Positions 1 through 6,114 of a DNA stretch of 12,397 bases are shown here, piece after piece. The notes under the pieces are model-generated. The model did no database searches and was not told the DNA's origin. It worked only from the letters and a program-made list of their open reading frames with translations. Where the stretch lies: the NCBI GenBank assembly GCA_022561735.1, contig JADFQR010000010.1:1-12397 (forward strand). The letters are read 5' to 3'. The DNA comes from Chloroflexota bacterium. GTDB taxonomy: Bacteria > Chloroflexota > Dehalococcoidia > UBA1151. The first letter of the stretch is position 1; each line of letters begins with the position of its first letter. A program made the translations under genes and the position numbers.

Positions 1-107
1 CATGGCCGAAGTACCGTATCAGGGGTGAGAGGGGTATCAACCCTCGACGACGAAGACAGATGGCTGGTTGAGCCTCTTTCGAGGAAGCCTACCAACATAA
101 GGAAGGA

Positions 108-1175
108 TTACATCTCCGCCAGCTTCACCTCTCGGCCCTCGGACGCGCTCTTGACTGCTGCCAGTGCGAACGCTAGCGCGTGTACCGCCTCGTCACCGTT
201 CAACTCTGGCTGCGTGCCGTTTGCGATCGCCGCTGTGAACACATGTGCGCCGCGACGGAAGCTGTTGCCCCAGTCCGTGTCCATATCGCTGTAACTTCGC
301 ATCTCGCCGTCCCGGTACAGGACCACCGGCGGCTGTCCCAGCAGGTCTGCCGTACAGTGAGTCACCCAGACCACCCCGCGAGTGCCCGTCACCTCCAGCC
401 ACTCATCGACCGGGTAGTACGAGGTCCGGACCATGAACTCCGGCAGCGTCAGCATATCCCAGTTTCCGTACCGCTCTGCGCCCTCGTGTTTCCAGGAAAT
501 CACCGACGGCGCGCCTGTGAACCGGTCCGTCCCGGCTGACGTGTCCGCCATCGCATGCACCGTCTCCACCGGCCCCATGAAAAACGTGACGATAGACGTT
601 ATGTGGAATCCGTAATCCAGGATCATCCATGCGGGTCCGCCGCGCGCCGCGTCCAGCCGCCACTCCATCGACTCCTCGGACATCGTCCAGCCGCCGTTGC
701 CCTTCCCGAAGATCGTCTTGATCCGAATCGACACCGGATCGCCGATCTCCCCCGCCTCGATCATCGACCGGGCGCGCATGTAAGGCTCGTAAGTCCGGTA
801 ATTCTCAAACACCCGGAAAACCCGGCCTGAATCAGTTGCGGCGGCCGCGATCTGTCGGCCTTCATCAACGGTGATCGCCATCGGCTTCTGGAGCGAGACA
901 TGCTTGCCCGCCGCAAGCGCCTCAAGCGTTACCGGAAGGTGCAGGTGGTGCGGCAGCAGGATCTCGACAGCGTCTATCTCAGGATCGGCGAGCATCTCCC
1001 GGTAGTCCGTGAACGCTTTCTGCGCGCCCCACTCGTCTGCCCGCGCTCGCGCCACACCGGGCGCAAGGTCGGCGACGGCGTACAACTCGCCCGTAGGATT
1101 GTCCACGTATCCGCGCGCGTGCAGCGTTGAGATCGTGCCTCCGCCGATGAACCCTACCCTTACCCGATCGGCCAT
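108..1175 (-). CDS. Gfo/Idh/MocA family NAD(P)-dependent oxidoreductase (copy B, distal in operon)
   Basis: A 355-residue protein of the Gfo/Idh/MocA dehydrogenase family, which oxidises or reduces sugars, inositols and related polyols with NAD(P) in the cytoplasm. The N-terminal Rossmann fold is visible as a glycine-rich loop at residues 11-16 (GGGTIS) after a beta strand. The family's EKP motif appears as Q96-K97-P98, keeping the lysine. A D187-YGF-H191 motif matches the catalytic Asp/His region, and the rest is the C-terminal alpha/beta substrate domain. The ATG at 1175 overlaps the TAA stop of the upstream dehydrogenase by one base (TAATG) and follows a GGAGAAGGGGAAG purine run, so translational coupling is likely. 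It is a close paralogue of its neighbour at 1175-2272. The substrate cannot be told from sequence alone. The family call is firm. Confidence 0.93.
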   Translation of the reverse strand: MADRVRVGFIGGGTISTLHARGYVDNPTGELYAVADLAPGVARARADEWGAQKAFTDYREMLADPEIDAVEILLPHHLHLPVTLEALAAGKHVSLQKPMAITVDEGRQIAAAATDSGRVFRVFENYRTYEPYMRARSMIEAGEIGDPVSIRIKTIFGKGNGGWTMSEESMEWRLDAARGGPAWMILDYGFHITSIVTFFMGPVETVHAMADTSAGTDRFTGAPSVISWKHEGAERYGNWDMLTLPEFMVRTSYYPVDEWLEVTGTRGVVWVTHCTADLLGQPPVVLYRDGEMRSYSDMDTDWGNSFRRGAHVFTAAIANGTQPELNGDEAVHALAFALAAVKSASEGREVKLAEM

Positions 1176-2272
1176 TATGCTTCCCCTTCTCCGTTCTCCA
1201 GCGACGCCAGAGTCGTCGTGACGCCCGTGCGCTTGCTCTTGAGCGCGGCCAGGCAGAAAGACAGGACCGCCCTTGCACTGGCGGCGTCTAGCTCTGGCTG
1301 CGTCCCGTCACGGATAGCCCGTGTGAACTCCCTGCCGCCGTTCCGGAAACTGGCGTCCCAGTCCGCATCAACGTCACTGAATTGTCGCGTCACACCGTCA
1401 CGGTACAGCGTCACCGGCGGAACGCCGAGTAGATCCCCTGAGCATCGGTTCACCCACACCACGCCACGGGTGCCCGTGACCTCCACCCATTCATCGCCGC
1501 CGTAATGTCTGGTCCGTACCAACAGGTCCGGCGCCTGCACGATCTCCCACGATCCCAGCCGGTCGCCGCCTGAAAACCGGAACGTGATCATGGCCGGCGC
1601 AGACGAAAACGGGTCTTCATCATCCTGCGCCGAGAGGGTGTGGACCGATTCAACCGGTCCCATCAGATACATGGCGATCGACGCCATGTGATACCCGTGG
1701 TCCAGGATCGCCAGGTTGCCGCCGCTCTGCGCCGCGTTCTCCCGCCATGCGCGGGCGACCGGCGTGTGCGTCCACCCGCCAACGCCGCGGCCTGAGATGT
1801 TCTTCATCCGCAGCGAAAGCGGCTCGCCGATCTCACCCTGGTCGATCAACCTCCGGGCCAGCCGGTACGGCTCGTACGACCGGAAGTTCTCGAACACGCG
1901 GAACACATGGTCTGAACCTGCGGCTGCGGCAACGATCTTGTCCGCTTCGGCGATCGAGAGGCACATCGGCTTCTGGAGCGAAACGTGCTTGCCCGCCGCA
2001 AGCGCCTCCAGCGTCACCGGCAGGTGCAGGTGATGGGGCAGGATTATTTCCACGGCGTTGACGTCCGGGTCCGCCAGCAACTCCCGGTAATCCGTGTACC
2101 AGCGGTCGGCGCCCCATTCCGCCGACCGCCCTTTCGCCACCCCATCCGCAACGTCCGCCACGGCCACGAGTCGACCGTTCGGGTCGTCCTCGTAGGCGAG
2201 CGCGTGCAACTCCGCGATCTGCCCGGCGCCGATGAATCCTACGCCCACCCGTTCCGATGCCATCGACTGCAA
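1175..2272 (-). CDS. Gfo/Idh/MocA family NAD(P)-dependent oxidoreductase (copy A, middle of operon)
   Basis: A 365-residue Gfo/Idh/MocA dehydrogenase, paralogous to the next gene down. It has a nucleotide-binding loop at residues 15-20 (GAGQIA), a QKP version of the EKP motif at residues 100-102 with the conserved lysine K101, and a D191-HGY-H195 catalytic-type motif. The start is uncertain. The called start at 2272 is a TTG with AGGAG four bases upstream (2277-2281). An in-frame ATG three codons later (2261-2263) lies 13 bases from that AGGAG, further than usual, and either start leaves the Rossmann fold intact. The methyltransferase stop lies only 15 bases upstream and the next dehydrogenase overlaps by one base, so the three genes look like one transcription unit. 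Two adjacent paralogues could form a heteromer or act on successive substrates. That is inference. Confidence 0.93.
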   Translation of the reverse strand: MQSMASERVGVGFIGAGQIAELHALAYEDDPNGRLVAVADVADGVAKGRSAEWGADRWYTDYRELLADPDVNAVEIILPHHLHLPVTLEALAAGKHVSLQKPMCLSIAEADKIVAAAAGSDHVFRVFENFRSYEPYRLARRLIDQGEIGEPLSLRMKNISGRGVGGWTHTPVARAWRENAAQSGGNLAILDHGYHMASIAMYLMGPVESVHTLSAQDDEDPFSSAPAMITFRFSGGDRLGSWEIVQAPDLLVRTRHYGGDEWVEVTGTRGVVWVNRCSGDLLGVPPVTLYRDGVTRQFSDVDADWDASFRNGGREFTRAIRDGTQPELDAASARAVLSFCLAALKSKRTGVTTTLASLENGEGEA

Positions 2273-2287
2273 GCCGCTCCTGCCGTT

Positions 2288-3088
2288 CTACTCGGTTCGA
2301 TCTATCAAATACATGATGTTCTCATCGCGCCACGGGATGCGGTCCGTGCTGTCGCATGACGCCTTCACGTTGGTGACGAAATGCCCCATCGCTGACTCGA
2401 ACTCGTCGGGATCGTACAGCTTGAACGTTGAGTAATGGTGATTCTCGGCCTGGAACAGCAGCCGGTCCATGTCCACCACGCGGTCGTACTGGAACTCCTC
2501 GATACCGGACAGCTCCAACCCGGGGGTGCCGGCCACCGCTGAAGCCATCTCCCCGAGGGTGTACAGGCGGGTTTCGCGATCCGCAAACTCAGGGAAGAAT
2601 TGCCCCCAGCTGCCGCGCTCGTTCTGTGCCCGGGTTCGGGTATAGATAAACATCCGACCGCCGACGCGCAGCGTGCGCCTCGCATCGGCCAGGAAGGCCG
2701 GGAGGTCAAAGTGATGGCATGCGTTGAACGTGAAGATGTAGTCCAGCGCGTGGTCAGAAAATGGCAGGCTATCGGCTGACGCCACGTGCGTGGAGTGCCC
2801 GGTGATACCTTCAGAGTTCAGATAGCCGTCCAGTTCGGCGAGCATTTCGGTCGTAATGTCCACGCACTGCAACCGGAGGCGGCTGCCAAGCTCCCGGAAC
2901 AGCAGCAGGTCGTAACGACCGGCCCCCGCGCCTATGTCCGCTGCGATGATGCTGTCCATCGGCCGGACGTGCTTACGGATGTACTCGATGGGCTCCCGGT
3001 CCGTTGTGCGCGCCTCGCGGTACGCCGCAGCGACCCCCGCGAAGTGATCTTTTGTCTGTGTCCGATTCTGTGTAAAGACCTGTGTCAT
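2288..3088 (-). CDS. Class I SAM-dependent methyltransferase (first gene of operon)
   Basis: A 266-residue class I methyltransferase. The SAM-binding motif I is at residues 51-59 (DIGAGAGRY), followed by an acidic strand-2 residue, D77, in CVDIT. A motif resembling ADSLPF sits at residues 105-110 and a strand-4 segment ending in NACHHF at 115-127. Motif III with the LRVGG turn is at residues 140-144. This arrangement is typical of the Methyltransf_11/25 type (UbiE-like fold), which methylates small molecules. The acceptor is unknown. The ATG at 3088 has GGAGG six bases upstream (3095-3099). It leads an operon with two Gfo/Idh/MocA dehydrogenases, so a role on the same sugar-like or secondary metabolite is plausible but unproven. 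The C-terminal 100 residues are less conserved in appearance and may cap the active site. Confidence 0.9.
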   Translation of the reverse strand: MTQVFTQNRTQTKDHFAGVAAAYREARTTDREPIEYIRKHVRPMDSIIAADIGAGAGRYDLLLFRELGSRLRLQCVDITTEMLAELDGYLNSEGITGHSTHVASADSLPFSDHALDYIFTFNACHHFDLPAFLADARRTLRVGGRMFIYTRTRAQNERGSWGQFFPEFADRETRLYTLGEMASAVAGTPGLELSGIEEFQYDRVVDMDRLLFQAENHHYSTFKLYDPDEFESAMGHFVTNVKASCDSTDRIPWRDENIMYLIDRTE

Positions 3089-3120
3089 ACGCTTCCTCCA
3101 GATAAACGCGGTCAGCGCGT

Positions 3121-3151
3121 ATTACAGGGACGCGCGTCGTTGCGTTGTTAA
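3121..3151 (-). promoter_or_regulatory. Candidate promoter of the methyltransferase-dehydrogenase operon
   Basis: Read on the minus strand, a TTAACA box (3151-3146, 5 of 6 to TTGACA) is followed after 19 bases by TGTAAT (3126-3121, 5 of 6 to TATAAT). Transcription would start near 3114, leaving a leader of about 25 bases that includes the GGAGG of the methyltransferase. The spacer is 2 bases longer than ideal, so this is a plausible rather than certain promoter. Confidence 0.45.
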
Positions 3152-3159
3152 CGTGGCGT

Positions 3160-3173
3160 TCGGTTTCAACCGA
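3160..3173. promoter_or_regulatory. 14-base palindrome TCGGTT-TC-AACCGA, possible operator
   Basis: Perfect inverted repeat with 6-base arms and a 2-base centre, lying 8 bases upstream of the candidate -35 box of the minus-strand operon. The size and symmetry suit a dimeric helix-turn-helix regulator. No regulator gene is present in the window, so the binding protein is unknown. Confidence 0.35.
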
Positions 3174-3468
3174 TTCACCGATCGGGCTGGCCGGCTTTTG
3201 GCCGCGACTACGTAAGAGCCGCGGGAATCCCGTTGCCGTGTATGCCGCATCTGCGGGCCGAAACAGGAGTCTGCCTCTGCCCATCCATCCCAGGGGAAGG
3301 GCGGTCCGGCCCGGGCGCACACTGCCCCCCGGCGGTATGCGCTACGAAATACGTCAACGGGTTAATCAAAGGGTCGCGATGCGTCAAATCCGGCGTCTAC
3401 GCCACGCCGCCTATCACGAACGTTTGCAACGTACGGCGGTGCGCCACCGAATCCTCATCATCGATCGG

Positions 3469-3474
3469 TATACT
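3469..3474 (+). promoter_or_regulatory. -10-like box (TATACT) directly before the membrane-protein ATG
   Basis: TATACT matches TATAAT at 5 of 6 positions, ends six bases before the ATG at 3481, and is preceded by GG. Transcription from it would begin at or next to the start codon, giving a leaderless message. No clear -35 box lies 16-18 bases upstream, and there is no Shine-Dalgarno sequence before the ATG, which fits this reading. Confidence 0.45.
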
Positions 3475-3480
3475 GCTCCC

Positions 3481-4356
3481 ATGTTCCGCACACTTGGCCA
3501 TACGTTTGAGTTGATTAAGACCAGCTGGCACGTCCTCATGAAGGACAAAGAGCTGATCTTGTTCCCGATTATGGCCGGGGTCGGGGTTCTGATCCTCCTC
3601 GGCGTGTTCTTCGTGGTCGGCAGCGCCACGGGCACGCTGGATCACCTGGACCAACCGACACAGATCAATACGGCAACCGGGCTTGAAGAAAGCACGATCG
3701 TGCCGGTGGACATAATCCTCGCCCTGGCGGTGTTCTTCAGCGCCTATTTCATCGTCATCTTCTTCAACGCTGCACTCATATCGGCAGCGCAGGAACGATT
3801 GCGCGGGGGCGATCCCAACGTCGGTTCCGGCCTGTCGCATGCGGCGAAGCACGTTCACACCATCCTGGGCTGGGCCATCATCGCCGCCGTAGTCGGGTTG
3901 ATCCTGTTGTACCTGAAGAGCCGGTCGCGCGGCAACATGATGGGGCAGATCGGGACCGGGCTGCTCTCCACCGGATGGGCGATGATCACGTTCTTCGTCA
4001 TTCCGATTCTCGTCACAGAGGGCGTCGGCCCGATCGAAGCTATGAAGCGGTCGACCGGCCTGTTTACCGCCACGTGGGGCAGGCAACTGACGGCGAACTT
4101 TGGCTTTGGGATCATCCAGATGGGCGTCGTGCTCGTGGCCGGTCTCATCACAGCGATATTCAGCGCCATCTCACCGATAATCGGGATTCCGGTCGGAGTA
4201 GTCGTGTTCGCCGTCGGTATCGGCGGGGTCATGGCGATGGAAGGCATCTTCAAGGCTGCCCTGTATGACTACGCCCGTGGTGAGAAGCCGCTGGAGTTCC
4301 AGGAAGCCGATCTCCGAATGGCGTACTCACCGCGTCCCGCCGCCGCCGCGGCGTAG
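3481..4356 (+). CDS. Six-segment integral membrane protein, DUF6159-like
   Basis: A 291-residue membrane protein counted from the ATG at 3481. The amphipathic N-terminus (about residues 1-24, ending in KDKELILFP) leads into the first membrane segment (about 25-47). Further hydrophobic segments lie at about 76-102, 127-145, 160-180, 208-232 and 233-260. The C-terminus is a cytoplasmic-looking tail ending in an alanine run. The N-terminal pattern, with a helix then W/F and KDKELxLFP, resembles the DUF6159 family of uncharacterised bacterial membrane proteins. The function of that family is not known to me. I chose 3481 over the longer open frame from 3145 because the extension is basic, lacks membrane character and overlaps the promoter region. 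There is no Shine-Dalgarno sequence. The gene appears to be a single transcription unit. Confidence 0.8.
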   Translation: MFRTLGHTFELIKTSWHVLMKDKELILFPIMAGVGVLILLGVFFVVGSATGTLDHLDQPTQINTATGLEESTIVPVDIILALAVFFSAYFIVIFFNAALISAAQERLRGGDPNVGSGLSHAAKHVHTILGWAIIAAVVGLILLYLKSRSRGNMMGQIGTGLLSTGWAMITFFVIPILVTEGVGPIEAMKRSTGLFTATWGRQLTANFGFGIIQMGVVLVAGLITAIFSAISPIIGIPVGVVVFAVGIGGVMAMEGIFKAALYDYARGEKPLEFQEADLRMAYSPRPAAAAA

Positions 4357-4378
4357 TAACTATCTCGGGAGCATTGCC

Positions 4379-4566
4379 GCCGGAATGTCTTAATGACCTC
4401 CGGCCGTCATGGCATGGTGAGGTTCGCTGACTGCCGGACCCGGTTGCCGGTGCGGCAGTAGCGCCAGGCCGCCGCGCTTGCAGGGGGTCGCAGGACCCGT
4501 CCTTCCCGTGATGTGCAAGCGATAGCAACCAGGAAGGCCCGATGCGGCATCCGGTGCGTCAGGGCC
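4379..4566 (+). other. Gap region rich in predicted RNA stems, upstream of the amidase operon
   Basis: By eye, stems can form at 4379-4384/4399-4404 (GCCGGA/TCCGGC), with a competing stem at 4393-4397/4406-4410. Others are 4431-4436/4453-4458, 4475-4482/4514-4521 (CGCTTGCA/TGCAAGCG, 8 perfect pairs) with an internal GGGTC-GCAG-GACCC hairpin, and 4536-4546/4555-4566 with one bulged base. CCTTCC at 4501-4506 can also pair with GGAAGG at 4532-4537 across the 8-pair stem, which would make a pseudoknot. No known riboswitch or RNA family is recognisable. GC-rich DNA yields chance stems, so an RNA role is tentative. Confidence 0.3.
4431..4458 (+). terminator. Hairpin downstream of the membrane-protein gene, possible terminator
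   Basis: Outer arms CTGCCG and CGGCAG (6 base pairs) enclose a second CCGG/CCGG pairing around a three-base loop. It lies 75 bases after the stop at 4356. No U-tract follows, so intrinsic termination is doubtful. It may instead belong to the wider structured region 4379-4566. Confidence 0.3.
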
Positions 4567-4597
4567 GGGGTTAGCTGTTCACCAGCGCTGAGCGCGC

Positions 4598-4603
4598 CAT
4601 AAT
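4598..4603 (+). promoter_or_regulatory. -10-like box (CATAAT) before the amidase operon
   Basis: CATAAT matches TATAAT at 5 of 6 positions, 39 bases before the TTG start of the first amidase. The nearest -35-like TTCACC (4578-4583) is only 14 bases away, which is short, so the promoter is weakly supported. Confidence 0.3.
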
Positions 4604-4642
4604 GGCGGGGCCATTCAACGCCAGCCAGCGGAGAAGAGACTC

Positions 4643-6085
4643 TTGCCTGACGCCAATACCGAACTCGCCTGGACACCCGCACACCGTTTACGGGAGATGA
4701 TCGCGACGCGTGAGGTGTCGCCGGTCGAGGTCACAGAGGCGGCGCTGAACCGGATCGACCGGTTCAACGACAAACTCAACGCATTCCTCGCTGTCATCCC
4801 GGAACAGGCGCTTGAGACCGCCAGGGCTGCCGAACAGGCTGTCATGCGCGGCGATGATCTCGGCCCGCTCCACGGGGTCCCGACCTCCATCAAGGACCTG
4901 GAGCCCATGAAGGGCGTCCGGTTTACCTCGGGATCCCTGATCTACAAAGACCGGGTGGCCGACGGCGACTCGCTCGCGGTCACCCGCATCAGAAAGTCTG
5001 GCGCAGTGATACTGGGCAAGACGAACACATCCGAGTACGGGCACATCGGCACCAACGAGAATCGCCTTGGAGATGACTGCAGGAACCCGTGGGACACGGA
5101 ACGTACAAGCGGCGCGTCCAGTGGCGGCGCGGGCTCGTCGGTCGCAGCCGGGATCACCCCGCTCGCACAGGGCAGTGACGGCGCCGGCTCGATCCGCATC
5201 CCGGCAGGGCTGTGCGGTATCTATGGCATCAAGGGAACCCAGGGCCGGGTGCCACGGTACTCCACAGGCATCGATAGCTGGCACTGGTTCAACTACTCCA
5301 ATGTCGGACCGCTGGCACGAGATGTCACCGACGCTGCGATCCTTCTCCAGGTGCTCGCCGGGCCGCACCCGGACGCCGAGCATCTGACCATCCAGGAAGA
5401 CCCGCCGGACTTTGTCGCAGCGCTTGGTCGCGGCGTGAAGGGACTGCGTATCGCATGGTCGCCGGACATCGGCGGGGTGGCCGTGGACCCGGAGGTTCGC
5501 GAGATCGCCGGCCGTGCGGCGCAGGCGTTCGAGGAGATGGGGGCGACCGTTGAAGAGCCGGGGTTCAAGATCGACTCACCGGAAGCGATGTTTGACCTGC
5601 TCATGACGATCTGGCGCTGCCGTACCTATGCGGTGAACGGCGATCTCCTGGACCACCGGGAGCTACTTACGGACTATCTCCGTGACGGGCTGGATGGCGG
5701 CCAGAAGGTCACCGGCGAACAGCTAGGGGACGCATACTCCCGGCTTGAGTATTACCGCCATTACGTGCGTGAGTTTTTTAAGGACTACGACCTGCTGCTC
5801 ACTCCCACACTGGCCACGCCCGCATTCAAAGTGGGGGAGCACCCGGACGTTATCGGCGGCCGGTCAGTGCCGGACAAACTCTGGGGTTTCACGCCCTTCA
5901 CCTACCCGTTCAACATGTGCGGGAACCCGGCGGCGACCGCTCCGGCAGGCTTTTCGAGCGATGGGCTTCCGATCGGGCTGCACATCGTGGGCCGGTGGGG
6001 CGACGACGAGACGGTGCTGGCGGCGTCCAAAGCGTTCGAAGACGCCCGGCCCTGGGCAGACAAGAAACCCGCCGGGTTCGAATAG
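4643..6085 (+). CDS. Amidase-signature family hydrolase (GatA/aliphatic amidase-like), TTG start
   Basis: A 480-residue amidase-signature enzyme, full length for the family. These cytoplasmic Ser hydrolases cleave carboxamides to acid and ammonia or amine. The Ser-cisSer-Lys triad is intact: K84 in SIKD, cis-Ser S159 in SGASSGG, and nucleophile S183 in GSDGAGSIRIPAG. The 24- and 99-residue spacings match those of the classic triad. The usual DTGGS or DxGGS loop is DGAGS here. The start is a TTG at 4643 with GGAG nine bases upstream (4630-4633). No gatB or gatC lies nearby, so a role in the tRNA amidotransferase complex is unlikely and a catabolic amidase is favoured. It is followed 29 bases later by a second amidase, so the two are probably cotranscribed. 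The substrate is not predictable. Confidence 0.94.
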   Translation: MPDANTELAWTPAHRLREMIATREVSPVEVTEAALNRIDRFNDKLNAFLAVIPEQALETARAAEQAVMRGDDLGPLHGVPTSIKDLEPMKGVRFTSGSLIYKDRVADGDSLAVTRIRKSGAVILGKTNTSEYGHIGTNENRLGDDCRNPWDTERTSGASSGGAGSSVAAGITPLAQGSDGAGSIRIPAGLCGIYGIKGTQGRVPRYSTGIDSWHWFNYSNVGPLARDVTDAAILLQVLAGPHPDAEHLTIQEDPPDFVAALGRGVKGLRIAWSPDIGGVAVDPEVREIAGRAAQAFEEMGATVEEPGFKIDSPEAMFDLLMTIWRCRTYAVNGDLLDHRELLTDYLRDGLDGGQKVTGEQLGDAYSRLEYYRHYVREFFKDYDLLLTPTLATPAFKVGEHPDVIGGRSVPDKLWGFTPFTYPFNMCGNPAATAPAGFSSDGLPIGLHIVGRWGDDETVLAASKAFEDARPWADKKPAGFE

Positions 6086-6114
6086 CCGCCAGACATTCGC
6101 CGCTGGAGTACAAA

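Larger units (their letters stand above)
3089..3480. other. Divergent intergenic region (392 bases) without a convincing gene
   Basis: Between the minus-strand methyltransferase and the plus-strand membrane protein. It holds the ribosome binding site and candidate promoter of the leftward operon, the TCGGTT/AACCGA palindrome, a GGCGT-CT-ACGCC palindrome at 3392-3403, a CGGGA-A-TCCCG palindrome at 3222-3232, and a TATACT box at 3469-3474. A plus-strand open frame from 3145 runs in phase into the membrane protein. Its product is arginine-rich with no recognisable domain, so I do not treat it as coding. Confidence 0.6.

Noticed and set aside
16..76. GTATCA direct repeats (16-21, 34-39) and the GAGGG/CCCTC pairing after the leftward operon
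   Set aside because: Short and imperfect, with no T-run after it on the minus strand. Not enough to call a terminator.
25..294. Plus-strand reading frame at the left edge
   Set aside because: Mostly antisense to the 3' end of the dehydrogenase gene, with no recognisable domain.
3145..3480. N-terminal extension of the membrane protein (plus-strand open frame in phase)
   Set aside because: Arginine-rich, no domain or signal character, contains the -10-like box, and the family-like N-terminus begins at the ATG at 3481.
3397..4086. Long minus-strand frame (229 codons) opposite the membrane protein
   Set aside because: Product rich in Asp, His, Arg and Gln, typical of the antisense of hydrophobic codons. 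The plus strand encodes clear membrane segments.
5917..6114. Upstream extension of the second amidase
   Set aside because: Lies mostly inside the C-terminus of the first amidase in another frame. The ATG at 6115 has a good GGAG site and the expected family N-terminus.
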